Shown: positions 43,186 through 52,381, counted from the stretch's first letter. The stretch: DNA of 64,000 nucleotides from Microthrixaceae bacterium (GCA_023958095.1 JAMLGJ010000017.1:16163-80162); one strand, 5' to 3'. The notes: generated by a model from the letters alone, not told the origin. Translations and numbers: made by a program.

Positions 43186-43767
43186 GTGGAACCATCCCGC
43201 TCCGATTCCGGCCGGCCGCGCCTCGCGGTCTACTGCGCCTCGCGGCGCGGCTCCGACCCCGAGTTCGCCGAAGTCGCCCACAGGGTCGGAGCCGGCATGG
43301 CCGAGAGGGGAATCGACCTGGTCTTCGGGGGCGGCAGCATCGGTCTGATGGGGGTCGTTGCGGATGCGGCCATCGCCGGCGGCAGCCACGCAGTGGGCGT
43401 GATCACCGAGCAGCTGCTCGACCGCGAGGTCGCACACCACGGTGTCGACGAGATGCGCGTCGTGGCCGACATGCCGGCGCGCAAGCAGCAGATGTACGCC
43501 CTGGCGGACGCGTTCCTCACCCTGCCCGGGGGGATCGGCACCATGGAGGAGTTCTTCGAGGTGCTCACCTGGGGCTACCTCGGGTTGCATCCGAAGCCCA
43601 TGGGCCTGCTCAACGTGAACGGCTACTACGACCCACTGCTCGGGTTCCTGGACCACGCGATCGACAAGGGGATGCTGAAGCCCACCGTGCTCAACCTCAT
43701 AGCGGTGGGCCGCGACGAGACGATCCTGGACGACCTGCTCGGAGCCGCGGCGCTGAGGGTCTCATGA
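43186..43767 (+). CDS. LOG family nucleoside-5'-monophosphate phosphoribohydrolase (TIGR00730)
   Basis: A 193-residue Rossmann-fold protein. It has FGGGSIGLMG near residue 47, the ADMPARKQQM substrate loop and the hallmark PGGIGTMEE. LOG enzymes release adenine or cytokinin bases from their 5'-monophosphates. Its stop overlaps the ATG of the DNA ligase gene (ATGA), so both are co-translated. GTG 43186 is set by the -10 element. Confidence 0.85.
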   Translation: MEPSRSDSGRPRLAVYCASRRGSDPEFAEVAHRVGAGMAERGIDLVFGGGSIGLMGVVADAAIAGGSHAVGVITEQLLDREVAHHGVDEMRVVADMPARKQQMYALADAFLTLPGGIGTMEEFFEVLTWGYLGLHPKPMGLLNVNGYYDPLLGFLDHAIDKGMLKPTVLNLIAVGRDETILDDLLGAAALRVS

Positions 43768-44870
43768 ACGACCTGTCGTTGCCGGTGGTGCCACCGGTCA
43801 AGCCCATGCTCGCAAAGGCCGCACGCGAGGTGCCCGCGGGCGAGTTCCTCTACGAACCCAAGTGGGACGGCTACCGCGCACTGGTGTTCCGCGACGGCGA
43901 CACCGTCGAGATCACCTCGCGCAACACCAAGTCCCTCACGCGCTACTTCCCCGAACTGCTCGGCTCGTTGCGTTCCCAGCTGCCCCAGCGCTGCGTGGTC
44001 GACGGTGAGCTCGTGGTGCCCGGTCCGGACGGGCTGGACTTCGACCTGCTGGGGCAGCGGATCCATCCGGCCGAGTCGCGCATCGAGCGGCTCGCGGCGG
44101 AGACCCCGGCACACCTCGTCCTGTTCGACCTCCTGGCCCTCGGCGACACCGACCTGAGGCCACAGCCCCTTCGTGAACGGCGAGCGACCCTGGAGTCGAT
44201 CGCCGGGTCGGCGCGTGCACCGCTGCACCTGACACCCGCAACGGTCGACCTCGCCCTCGCCCTGGAGTGGTTCGACCGATTCGACGGCGGCGGCTTCGAC
44301 GGCGTGATGGCGAAGCCCCTCGACGCACCCTACGAGAGCGACAAGCGCTCCCAGACCAAGGTCAAGCACCACCGCAGCGTCGACTGCGTCGTGGCCGGCT
44401 ATGCGGAGCACCGCAACGGTGGTGTCGGCTCGTTGAAGCTGGGCCTCTACGACCCGGGTGCAGTCGTCGCACCCGGTGCGCCGCCTCCGTTGCACCACGT
44501 GGGTGTGGCCAGTTCCTTCTCGGCATCCATGCGCCGGACGCTCGTCGGTGAGCTGCAGCCCCTGGTCGAGGGCGCCGAGGACGGACACCCGTGGGCCGGC
44601 GCCCTCGACGCCGGGGACGCCGGGACGGACGCCTCACCGGCGAGGTTGCCCGGTTCCCCGAACAGGTGGTCAGCCGGGCGCGCCGGAGCCGACTGGGTCC
44701 CGCTGCGCCCCGAGCGCGTCGTGGAGGTGACCTGCGAGAACGTGAGCAACAGCCGCTTCAGGCACCCGGCCCGCTTCGTGCGCTGGCGGCCCGACAAGGA
44801 CCCCCTCGAGTGCACGATGGACCAACTCGACACCCCCACGCCCCCGGAGTTCCACGAGCTGTTCGACTGA
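43764..44870 (+). CDS. ATP-dependent DNA ligase (LigC-type)
   Basis: A 368-residue ligase. The adenylated Lys is in motif I, EPKWDGYRA (about 32). ELVVPG (motif III region), DGVMAKP (motif IV) and KVKHHRSVDCVV (motif V) follow, with a C-terminal OB domain containing GVASSF and HPARFVRWRPDK. Size and order fit the small actinobacterial LigC enzymes, which act in short-patch repair rather than NHEJ. An insertion rich in Ala/Gly (about 275-310) is variable. Confidence 0.9.
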   Translation: MNDLSLPVVPPVKPMLAKAAREVPAGEFLYEPKWDGYRALVFRDGDTVEITSRNTKSLTRYFPELLGSLRSQLPQRCVVDGELVVPGPDGLDFDLLGQRIHPAESRIERLAAETPAHLVLFDLLALGDTDLRPQPLRERRATLESIAGSARAPLHLTPATVDLALALEWFDRFDGGGFDGVMAKPLDAPYESDKRSQTKVKHHRSVDCVVAGYAEHRNGGVGSLKLGLYDPGAVVAPGAPPPLHHVGVASSFSASMRRTLVGELQPLVEGAEDGHPWAGALDAGDAGTDASPARLPGSPNRWSAGRAGADWVPLRPERVVEVTCENVSNSRFRHPARFVRWRPDKDPLECTMDQLDTPTPPEFHELFD

Positions 44871-44874
44871 CACC

Positions 44875-44917
44875 GGCCCCTGCCGGGCACCGCCGCTGCG
44901 GGGACCCGGCACGGGCC
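44875..44917. terminator. Bidirectional terminator hairpin
   Basis: GGCCC(C)TGCCGGG pairs with CCCGGCA(C)GGGCC around a 17-nt loop, in the 72-bp gap between the convergent ligase and enoyl-CoA hydratase genes. Confidence 0.5.
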
Positions 44918-44942
44918 ACGCCCAGTTCCCCGGCAGCGGCGC

Positions 44943-45764
44943 TCAGCGGACCGTCCAGCGGGGCCGCCGGCCGCCGGCGAAGCGCTCCTGGCCCTCCTTG
45001 AACGCAGCAGCGTCGGAGCCGATGCGGGTGAACAGGTTCGCCATGCCGATGGCCTGGGTCCTGGGCATCTCGTAGGCGGTCCAAAGGGCACGCATGGTTC
45101 CCTGGACCACCAGCGCCGGTGCGTCGGCGATGATGCGGGCGACCTCACCCGCACGTTCGTGGAGTTCATCTGCAGGAACCACTTCGCTCACCAAGCCGAT
45201 CTCCCTCGCACGCTCGGCGCTCATACGTTCGTTCACCCCGAGCAGTGACATCCGCATCACTTCGGGCAACGGCATCTTGTTGAGCATCTGTATCGGCTCG
45301 AACGCGGCAGTCATGCCGTAGGTGACGTGCGGGTCGAAGAAGGTCGCGTCGTCGGACGCGATGATGAACTCGGTCTCGCCCAGCATGTAGAACGCCCCGC
45401 CGCAGGCCATGCCCCGAACGGCTCCGATCACGGGCTTCCACAGGTCGCGGCTCTTCGGTCCTATGTCGCGGCCCGGGTCGTCGTACATCCACGGCGTCGG
45501 ATAACCCGGGTAGTCGCCCTCCGCCATCGCGGTGTTGTTCTCCTCGGAGATCGCCTCACCGCGGTCGATTCCGGTGCAGAAGTGCTCACCCTCGCCCGTG
45601 AGGACGACGCAGCGCACGTCGTCGTCGTAGCGGAACCCGCTCCAGACCGAGGCGAGCTCGCGCTGCATCTGTTCGTTGATGGCGTTGCGCACCTCGGGGC
45701 GGTCGAGGGACACCCAGGCGACGCCGTCGTCGATGGACACCGAAATCATCTCGTGGTCAGCCAC
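44943..45764 (-). CDS. Enoyl-CoA hydratase/isomerase family protein
   Basis: A 273-residue crotonase: ISVSIDDGVAWVSLDRPEVRNAI start, oxyanion loop GEGEHFCTGIDRG, and GMACGGAFYMLGE. The usual two catalytic Glu are not both obvious, so hydratase versus isomerase or hydrolase activity cannot be fixed. GTG 45764, seven bases after a -10 element, is preferred to the upstream start at 45800. Confidence 0.8.
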   Translation of the reverse strand: MADHEMISVSIDDGVAWVSLDRPEVRNAINEQMQRELASVWSGFRYDDDVRCVVLTGEGEHFCTGIDRGEAISEENNTAMAEGDYPGYPTPWMYDDPGRDIGPKSRDLWKPVIGAVRGMACGGAFYMLGETEFIIASDDATFFDPHVTYGMTAAFEPIQMLNKMPLPEVMRMSLLGVNERMSAERAREIGLVSEVVPADELHERAGEVARIIADAPALVVQGTMRALWTAYEMPRTQAIGMANLFTRIGSDAAAFKEGQERFAGGRRPRWTVR

Positions 45765-45771
45765 GGCCGAA

Positions 45772-45777
45772 ACCGTA
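45772..45777 (-). promoter_or_regulatory. -10 element of the enoyl-CoA hydratase gene
   Basis: TACGGT on the minus strand, seven bases before GTG 45764. This spacing is the main reason for choosing that start. Confidence 0.55.
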
Positions 45778-45803
45778 CCCCGGCCGGGGGGCCACGCCAC
45801 CCC

Positions 45804-46754
45804 CTACAGGTGGTGCTGTTCGAAGAAGTCCCAGATCACAGCAGTGGCGTCGAGTGAGGTCGCGGTGGATCCGACCACGAAGCCGAACAGTGCGAAGAAC
45901 TCGCTGCCCGGCCAGGAGTGCCCACCGCCCCCGATCACATAGGACTCGGCGGCGGAACCCACCCCGGAGCAGTCCCAGGTCTTCCTGGTGATCGTGCCCC
46001 CGGTGGCCGGGTCAGGATCGGGCTCGAGGGTGACCGTGGTGGGTCCGTGGTCACAGCCGTACTTCGCCGCCACCGCGCCAGCGGTGTGCTCGTAGAACTG
46101 GTACGGCAGGATCCAGTCGTCGGTGCCGTGGAAGGTCACGAACGGAACCGGGCGGTCCGTCGGGTTGCACATGTCCATCATCCCCGCCACCGGTGCTGCC
46201 GCCGCGAAGGTGTTGGCCCGCATGCACATGAGCATCGACGTCATCGCGGCGCCGAAGGACAGACCCGTGATGTAGACCCGGGAACGGTCGATGCACATGG
46301 TCTCACCGAGGGTCTCGAGCAGCGTGTCCACGAAGCGCAGGTCCGGGTTGGACTCATCCAGCGCGACGTCCCAGTAGAGCCCGTTCTCCGGACCGAGTGG
46401 GAAGGCCACCGCGAATCCCTCGGCCCTGGCCTCGGCGCTGAACTGCGTGGCGAGCGGATGGGTGCGCACGGTCCCCTCGATGAGGCCGTGGAAGTCGAGC
46501 ACCAGGGGAACCGGCTCGATCGTCCCCGGCGTGTGCTGCGGGGGAACAGTGATCACGTAGTCGCGCTTGCGCCCATCCACCCGGATCGACTCGAAGCGTT
46601 CGGTCACGGGTCCCCGTTCGGTCGCGCCGCAACCCGTTGAAGCACCTGTCACCGCCGGTGGTGGTTCGGTGGGTACCCGAGGCACACAACTTGACGCCAC
46701 CAGAACCGAGAAGACCCCCACCACCGCAGCCGCAGCACTCCAATGCCGCCTCAT
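45804..46754 (-). CDS. Exported esterase lipoprotein (LpqC/PHB depolymerase-like)
   Basis: A 316-residue protein with lipobox VASSC near residue 23. The alpha/beta hydrolase core has DFHGLIEG (oxyanion), nucleophile GLSFGAAM, the Asp candidate in FHGTDDWILP and a late His in GGGGHSWPG. This pattern is that of feruloyl-esterase/polyhydroxybutyrate depolymerase-like lipoproteins. Several Cys suggest disulfides. ATG 46754 is chosen because it gives the signal peptide. Confidence 0.8.
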   Translation of the reverse strand: MRRHWSAAAAVVGVFSVLVASSCVPRVPTEPPPAVTGASTGCGATERGPVTERFESIRVDGRKRDYVITVPPQHTPGTIEPVPLVLDFHGLIEGTVRTHPLATQFSAEARAEGFAVAFPLGPENGLYWDVALDESNPDLRFVDTLLETLGETMCIDRSRVYITGLSFGAAMTSMLMCMRANTFAAAAPVAGMMDMCNPTDRPVPFVTFHGTDDWILPYQFYEHTAGAVAAKYGCDHGPTTVTLEPDPDPATGGTITRKTWDCSGVGSAAESYVIGGGGHSWPGSEFFALFGFVVGSTATSLDATAVIWDFFEQHHL

Positions 46755-46843
46755 GCGCAACCCCCCAGTCGCAGCCGGAATGACAAACCTCGGCGCGCCG
46801 ACCCTACAGCACCCGGTCGAGTCCGTTCCGCGCCACCGAGAAC

Positions 46844-47692
46844 TCACGGGCGGGACAGTGCCACCATCGCCTCCTCGAGGGTGGCCTCGCACTCCTCGAC
46901 TGCGGCGCGGATCCCCAAGCGCCCCAGTGCCTCCCGCACGGAGGCGACGTCGCTGCCGAGCACACGTACCGAAGTACCCGCCAGGGCGCAGTCGAACCCG
47001 GCGGAGTCGAGAGACCCGAACACCAGGGCCCAGTCGGCGCCGTCCACCTGCACCACCTGCTGGTTGCCGACGATCTCGTGAGCGGTGCCCGCGACCACGA
47101 TCCGGCCGCGGTCCATGACCAGCAGACGGTCGCACTGGCGGGCCTCGTCCATGAAGTGGGTGCTCACCAGGACTCCGGTGCCGGACTCGGCGCGGGCCCT
47201 GATCGTGTCCCACAGGCGCGACCGCTCGAGCACATCCACTCCCGAGGTCGGTTCGTCGAGGACGAGGAGCTCGGGCTCGTGTCCGAGTGCGGCGGCGAAG
47301 GCCAGGCGTCTCTGGCGACCCAGTGGCATGTTCCCCACCGTCCCACCCATCACATCGGGCTCGAGCCCGGGGTGCTCCGGGACCGAACCGTATGCACGGT
47401 CCACGAAGCGCAGGTTCTCCCGACCCGACAGGTCCGCCCACAGGCCGAGCCCCTGTGGGACGTATCCGATGCGGGCACGCGTGTCCCTGGATGGTGTCGT
47501 GCCGAAGTGGGTCACCTCACCCCCACTGGGCACCAGGAGTCCCAGTGCCTGGCGCATGACGGTCGTCTTGCCGGCACCGTTCGCCCCGAGGAGTCCCACG
47601 ACCTCGCCCGGGTCGATCGCGAAGCTCACGTCGTCGCACGCGCGGAAACTCCCGAAGTACCTGGTCACGCTGCGCAGCCGAAGGAGGGTCAC
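46844..47692 (-). CDS. ABC-type exporter ATPase with altered signature motif
   Basis: A 282-residue ATPase: Walker A GANGAGKTT, Q-loop GYVPQGLGLW, Walker B LLVLDEPTSG and switch His in STHFMDEA. The usual LSGGQ is read as MPLGRQRRL, lacking the Ser and second Gly that contact ATP, so one of the two nucleotide sites in a heterodimer may be weak. GTG 47692 overlaps the stop of the sister ATPase gene (GTGA). It is the last of three export genes. Confidence 0.8.
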   Translation of the reverse strand: MTLLRLRSVTRYFGSFRACDDVSFAIDPGEVVGLLGANGAGKTTVMRQALGLLVPSGGEVTHFGTTPSRDTRARIGYVPQGLGLWADLSGRENLRFVDRAYGSVPEHPGLEPDVMGGTVGNMPLGRQRRLAFAAALGHEPELLVLDEPTSGVDVLERSRLWDTIRARAESGTGVLVSTHFMDEARQCDRLLVMDRGRIVVAGTAHEIVGNQQVVQVDGADWALVFGSLDSAGFDCALAGTSVRVLGSDVASVREALGRLGIRAAVEECEATLEEAMVALSRP

Positions 47693-48504
47693 CGGTCGGC
47701 TGCTTCCCGTTGCAGCGCTGCGACGATGACGGCGTCCTCGAGGTCGGGCTCGGCCACCTCGTCCCCGGGTACCGACAGGCCTGCGGGGGTCCACTCGTGC
47801 CAGCGTGTGCCCCGGCGCCACGCGCGGGAACGCTCCTCGGGTCGGTGGCGCTCCGACACCACGCCGGGGATCGCCGTCGTGAGCTCCGACGGCGCCCCCT
47901 CGAGCAACCTCCGTCCCGCGTGCAGGGCGAGCACGTGCCCGGCACGCTCGGCCTCGTCGATGTACGAAGTGGCCAGGACCACGTGGACGCCGCCCGCCGC
48001 GGCATCGGCGATGATCCGCCAGAGGTCGACACGGCTCACGGGGTCCACACCTGTGGTCGGCTCGTCCAGCACGAGCAGTTCCGGCTCGTGCAGCGTGCCC
48101 AGCGCGAGTGCGAGCTTCTGGCGCATTCCACCGGAGAGATCCGCTGCGAGCCGTTCGGTGAAGTCCCCCAGTCCGGTCAGACCGAGTACGTAGTCGCGAC
48201 GCCCCCGGAACCTGACCTCACCGAGTCGGTATGCCGTGGCAGCGAAGCGGAGGTTCTCCGCCACGGTGAGATCCGGATAGAAACCCGCACCGGTGGGAAC
48301 GAAACCGACACGATCCGGTCCCGGGATCCTCACACGACCGGAGTCGACCAAGAGCGCTCCTGCCAGCACCCTCATGAGGGTGGACTTCCCCGCACCATCG
48401 CCGCCGACGACCGCCACGATCGTCCCCGGCGCAAGGTTCAGGCTCACGTCATCCAGGCGTCCGGCCACGGTGACGTGATCCACGCCGAAGGAGCCTTCGG
48501 TCAC
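47689..48504 (-). CDS. ABC-type exporter ATPase
   Basis: A 271-residue ATPase: Walker A GGDGAGKST, signature DLSGGMRQK, Walker B LLVLDEPTTGVD and switch segment ATSYIDEAE (Tyr in place of His). It starts at GTG 48504, overlapping the permease stop (GTGA). With the second ATPase it probably forms the paired motor of this exporter, each chain supplying part of the sites. Confidence 0.85.
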   Translation of the reverse strand: MTEGSFGVDHVTVAGRLDDVSLNLAPGTIVAVVGGDGAGKSTLMRVLAGALLVDSGRVRIPGPDRVGFVPTGAGFYPDLTVAENLRFAATAYRLGEVRFRGRRDYVLGLTGLGDFTERLAADLSGGMRQKLALALGTLHEPELLVLDEPTTGVDPVSRVDLWRIIADAAAGGVHVVLATSYIDEAERAGHVLALHAGRRLLEGAPSELTTAIPGVVSERHRPEERSRAWRRGTRWHEWTPAGLSVPGDEVAEPDLEDAVIVAALQREAADR

Positions 48505-49583
48505 CCGGCCTCCTCGACGTCTCGGGCGAGTCGCTGCTGCATGCGGCGGCTCGGGCCGAGATCCCGGCGGAAGCGGAACAGGGCCAGACCGAACACGACA
48601 CCGCCCAGCACCGCCAGCGCGACGTAGGGCTCCCACATCGCTCCGAACTCGGTGCCGCGGATCATCACGTTGCGTGAGATCTGCACGAAGTAGGTCAGCG
48701 GCAGGACGTACGCGATCCATCGAACTCCCGCTGCCATCGACTCCAGCGGGAACACCATTCCCGAGAGCAGGACCTGTGGGAGCGTGACCATGAGGGCCAG
48801 CTGGATCGCCTGGCCCTGGGTGTTCGAGACGGTCGATATCAGCACCCCGAAGCCCATCGTGGCCATGAGGAAGACCACTCCGCCGAGTGCGAGCTGCCAG
48901 ATCGGCCCACGGAAAGGCACGTCGAACAGGAGAACCCCGACGGTCGTGACGATGGCCAGGTCCACCAGCCCGATCGCGAAGTACGGCAGGAGCTTGCCGG
49001 CGATGATGTCGCGCGCCGTGAAGGGCATCACCGCGAGCTGCTCGAGCGTCCCGGCCTCTCGTTCCTTGACGATCCCGAGGCTCGTGACCATCGTCCCGAT
49101 GAACACCAGGATCAACCCGATGATCGCGGGAACCATGTAGGCGGAGGTGTCCAGGTCGGGGTTGAACAACACCTCGGTCCCGATGTCCACCGGGGCCTTG
49201 GCGAGACCGGTGATGGCCGCCTGGGCGGAGAAGAGCTGCGAACCGTCGATCAACGCCAGGGGGCGGGAACCGGCGGACTCGCCGGTGACCACCGCCACGG
49301 TGTTCTCACCGTTGCGAAGGTCTTTCTCCGCGGTGGCGCGGGTTCCACCCTCGTCGACCTCGGTCACCTCGATGGTGATCCCCTGGTCCGCACCCAGCTG
49401 TTCCAGTGCGGACCGGACCGCGCCCGCCTGTGGCCCCACGATCTCGACCTGCAGCTCGGTGATGTTGAAGCTGGCGGCATAGCCGAACACCACGAGCAGG
49501 AGCAGCGGCAGCGCAAGCATCATCGCGAGCGTGCGTCGGTCCCGGCGTACTTGGCGGAACTCCTTGTCGGCCATCGCCAACAT
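48501..49583 (-). CDS. ABC-2 type permease (YhhJ/YbhS-like)
   Basis: A 360-residue permease: one N-terminal helix (MLALPLLLLVVFGYAA), a roughly 130-residue outside domain, then five helices with the ABC-2 motif IVKEREAGTLEQLAVMPF (about 172-190). It heads a three-gene operon with two ATPases, the arrangement of multidrug or lipid exporters. A leaderless-type -10 precedes the ATG. Only one permease gene is present, so a homodimer is expected. Confidence 0.85.
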   Translation of the reverse strand: MLAMADKEFRQVRRDRRTLAMMLALPLLLLVVFGYAASFNITELQVEIVGPQAGAVRSALEQLGADQGITIEVTEVDEGGTRATAEKDLRNGENTVAVVTGESAGSRPLALIDGSQLFSAQAAITGLAKAPVDIGTEVLFNPDLDTSAYMVPAIIGLILVFIGTMVTSLGIVKEREAGTLEQLAVMPFTARDIIAGKLLPYFAIGLVDLAIVTTVGVLLFDVPFRGPIWQLALGGVVFLMATMGFGVLISTVSNTQGQAIQLALMVTLPQVLLSGMVFPLESMAAGVRWIAYVLPLTYFVQISRNVMIRGTEFGAMWEPYVALAVLGGVVFGLALFRFRRDLGPSRRMQQRLARDVEEAG

Positions 49584-49589
49584 GGGCTC

Positions 49590-49595
49590 ACGCTA
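49590..49595 (-). promoter_or_regulatory. -10 element of the ABC-2 export operon
   Basis: TAGCGT on the minus strand, six bases before ATG 49583. Confidence 0.5.
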
Positions 49596-49656
49596 ACGAT
49601 GCACCCGTCGCTGCGCGGGGATGGGCCCCGGCGATGCCCGCGGACCCGGGCGGGGC

Positions 49657-50190
49657 ATGCGCTTCAGCGACCCGGAGGCGCTCGAGGCCGAGCAACACCG
49701 TGTCGGGGCCGATGCTCCCCGAGCCGTGGGCACCACCGTCCACACCGCTGCGCGTCGCCGCCGCATTCGTGGCGTTCAAGTCACCGCTCGGAACACCGCC
49801 GCCAGCCGATGCGGTGATGGTCGACGCAACCGGGCGCGACCACCCGCGGCGATGTGGCCTGGCGCTGCACCTCGGACACCTCCTGGACCTGCCCAGCGTC
49901 GGTGTCACCCACCGGCTGCTGACCGACCGTGACCGGTTGCCACATGTGCAGTCCCGTCGACACGCAACCAACCCATCGTGCGCCCCGGCGACGATGAACC
50001 CATGGCCGCCTGGGTGTGGACATCGCCCGGCTCGGGGCCGGTGGTCGCACATGCGGGGTGGCGCACCGACTCCGCGGCAGCGGTCGAGGTCGTGATGCGC
50101 TCCCGTGGGCGCTGGCGCACCCCCGAACCACTGCGCCGGGCGCGGAGCCCGGCCCGCGAGGCGCGCTCGGCCGCCCGAGCGATCCGCTGA
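49657..50190 (+). pseudogene. nfi: Endonuclease V (Nfi) pseudogene
   Basis: Fragments of endonuclease V lie in two frames. DPEALEAEQHRVGADAP (from about 49666) is in frame 1. EPWAPP, LRVAAAFVAFK and then VDATGRDHPRRCGLALHLG...VGVTHR (about 49712-49918) are in frame 2. GPVVAHAGWRTDSAAAVEVVMRSRGRWRTPEPLRRAR (about 50035-50145) is back in frame 1. About 55 residues between FVAFK and the VDATGRDHPRR motif are missing, including the region that should supply the first catalytic acidic residues. So there are two frameshifts plus an internal deletion, and no functional product. Confidence 0.75.
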
Positions 50191-50248
50191 GCCCGCCGGA
50201 GGCGGCCTGCGGCACCCGCAATGGCCCCGGTGTCCACCTGCACCCAAA

Positions 50249-50254
50249 TAGGGT
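50249..50254 (+). promoter_or_regulatory. -10 element of the MFS-YbaK gene
   Basis: TAGGGT, seven bases before ATG 50262. It places the start downstream of the long upstream extension of the reading frame. Confidence 0.6.
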
Positions 50255-50261
50255 CGGGGGC

Positions 50262-52370
50262 ATGAGCGGCACCGGCCATCCGACAGCGGCCACGTTGCCG
50301 CCGGACGGCCGCGACCCCGGTGGCACGCGACGAGCTCCCGCGCTAACGCTGTTGGCGACGGGCCTCGGGCTGTTCATGGTGTTCCTCGACGCCACGATCG
50401 TGAACGTCGCCCTCCCCGCCATCCAGTCCGACTTCGACGTGGGCGAGAGCGGCGTGCAGTGGGTCGTGGCCGCCTACAGCCTCACCATGGGCATGTTCAT
50501 GATGACCTCTGCGTCGCTGTCCGATTCATACGGCAGGCGCAGGGCCTTCGTGCTGGGCATCGCCTTGTTCTCGGTGGCGTCGCTGGTGTGTGGCATCGCC
50601 CCGTCGCTCGCGGTGCTCAACATCGCCCGCGGGCTGCAGGGCATCGGAGCAGCCGTGGTCAACGTCGCCTCGCTGGCACTGGTGGGCGCGGCATATCCCG
50701 AACCCGCGGCCAAGGCCCGCGCCGTCGGCCTGTGGACCGGAATCGCAGCCATCGGCATCGCGGTGGGACCGACCGTGGGCGGGTTCCTGACCGAGCAGTT
50801 CAGCTGGCGGGCGGTGTTCATCGTGAACCCCGTGGTCGGACTGCTCACCGTCGTGTTGACCTATGCGTTCGTGTCGGAGTCGGCGTCGTCGACCCGCCAC
50901 AGCTTCGACATCGTCGGCCAGCTCATGTTCATAGTGGGGGTCGGTGCGGTCACCTTCGCCCTCGTGGAGGCGCCCCAGTACGGCTTCGGTTCACCCCTCA
51001 TAGTCGGCTCACTGGTTCTCTCGGTGGCGGTCCTGGTCGTGTTCGTCCGCTTCGAACTGCGTTCGTCGGACCCGATGATGGACGTGAGGGTGTTCGGGGA
51101 CATCGCGTACACCGGCGCCATCCTCACGATGCTCGCCTCGCTCTTCGCCGCGTACGGGAGCCTGCTGGTCATCACCCAGTACTTCCAGAACGTCCGGGAC
51201 TTCTCCCCCGAACGCGCCGGGCTGCTCATGTTGTCGTTCTCGCTGCCAGCGATGGTCTTCGCCCCGATCGCCGGCCGCCTGGCAGGCAGGTTCGGTGGCC
51301 GCCGGCCGGCTCTGGGAGGCCTCGCACTGGTGACCCTGGGTTCGGTCACACTCGCCGTGAGTGCGGGGAGGAACGTGGCGCTCACCTGTGCGGGGCTGTT
51401 CCTGCTGGGTTGTGGCGTGGGACTGTCGGTGTCGCCGGCGACGGCCATGGCGATGGCCACCATCAGCCCTGAGCGTTCCGGGATGGCCTCGGGGATCCTG
51501 AGTGCACAACGGGCGATCGGTTCCACCGCTGGCTTCGCGGTGATGGGGAGCCTGCTGGCGCTCGTGGTCGGGACCCAGCTTCCCGAGAAGCTGGAACCGG
51601 TGATTCCCGACAGCAGCGACCGGGACGCCGTCGTTCAGGACGTCGTGGACGCGGCGAATCCATCTGCGGTTCCCGGCACCGTGGGTCCCAAGAGCGATCC
51701 GATCGACCGGGACGAGGCGATCGCCGCCGCGGACGACGTGTTCGTGGACGGAATCCGCATCGCCGAGTCCTCCGGTGCGTTGGTTGCCTTCGGGGTTCTC
51801 GTGTTCGGCTGGTTCGCCTTCCCACGCACCCGCAGCGAGGAGAGTGCCGAGGAGCTCGGGGTGGCAGCAGCACTCGAGCGCAGCCCGGACGAACCTGCGG
51901 TTCGGCGAGTTGTGGAAAGTGCACGGGGAGCCGGGGTTCCGATAACTCCCTACAGGTTCATCGCCGGGCTGCCCGGCCCCTCGGAGGTCGCTGCCGCCAT
52001 GGGAGTGGACGCAGAGCGGTTCGTCGAGACACTCGTGTTCGAGGCGGATGGGGCCTACGTGCTCGCCGTGATCGGTGGCTCACGTGCACTCGACGAGGCC
52101 AGCCTTGCGAGTGCGGCCGGAAGTGAGTCGGTCAGGTCACCCGACCCCGAGCGCGTGCGCGAGGTGACCGGCTTCGAGATCGGTGGCGTCCCACCGTTCG
52201 GACTCGCCGGCGAGGTGACGGTGTTCGTGGAGCAAACACTGCTCCAGCAGCCCTCGCTGTGGGCTCCGGCGGGCACACCACGCGACGTGTTCGAGGTCGA
52301 GCCGGAGGTGCTCGTGCACCTGAGCAACGCCACCGCGGTGGCCCTGCACGCCGGCACCGCGCCCAACTGA
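50262..52370 (+). CDS. MFS drug-type exporter (DHA2, 14 TM) fused to a YbaK-like domain
   Basis: A 702-residue fusion. Residues about 28-535 are a DHA2/QacA-type exporter: FLDATIVNVALPAI in helix 1, SDSYGRRRAFV loop, ARGLQGIGAAVV, and 14 helices in all. After a short charged linker (about 530-545) comes a C-terminal domain (about 545-700) with the landmarks of YbaK/ProX aminoacyl-tRNA deacylases: RRVVESARGAGVPI start, GGSRALDEASLA, REVTGFEIGGVPPFG and WAPAGTPRDVFEVEP. The catalytic Lys expected in 'IVKSLVF' is Glu here (FVETLVF), so deacylation is doubtful; ligand sensing is an alternative. The ORF is continuous with no stop or shift at the joint. Confidence 0.85.
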   Translation: MSGTGHPTAATLPPDGRDPGGTRRAPALTLLATGLGLFMVFLDATIVNVALPAIQSDFDVGESGVQWVVAAYSLTMGMFMMTSASLSDSYGRRRAFVLGIALFSVASLVCGIAPSLAVLNIARGLQGIGAAVVNVASLALVGAAYPEPAAKARAVGLWTGIAAIGIAVGPTVGGFLTEQFSWRAVFIVNPVVGLLTVVLTYAFVSESASSTRHSFDIVGQLMFIVGVGAVTFALVEAPQYGFGSPLIVGSLVLSVAVLVVFVRFELRSSDPMMDVRVFGDIAYTGAILTMLASLFAAYGSLLVITQYFQNVRDFSPERAGLLMLSFSLPAMVFAPIAGRLAGRFGGRRPALGGLALVTLGSVTLAVSAGRNVALTCAGLFLLGCGVGLSVSPATAMAMATISPERSGMASGILSAQRAIGSTAGFAVMGSLLALVVGTQLPEKLEPVIPDSSDRDAVVQDVVDAANPSAVPGTVGPKSDPIDRDEAIAAADDVFVDGIRIAESSGALVAFGVLVFGWFAFPRTRSEESAEELGVAAALERSPDEPAVRRVVESARGAGVPITPYRFIAGLPGPSEVAAAMGVDAERFVETLVFEADGAYVLAVIGGSRALDEASLASAAGSESVRSPDPERVREVTGFEIGGVPPFGLAGEVTVFVEQTLLQQPSLWAPAGTPRDVFEVEPEVLVHLSNATAVALHAGTAPN

Positions 52371-52381
52371 GCGGCAGGGGC

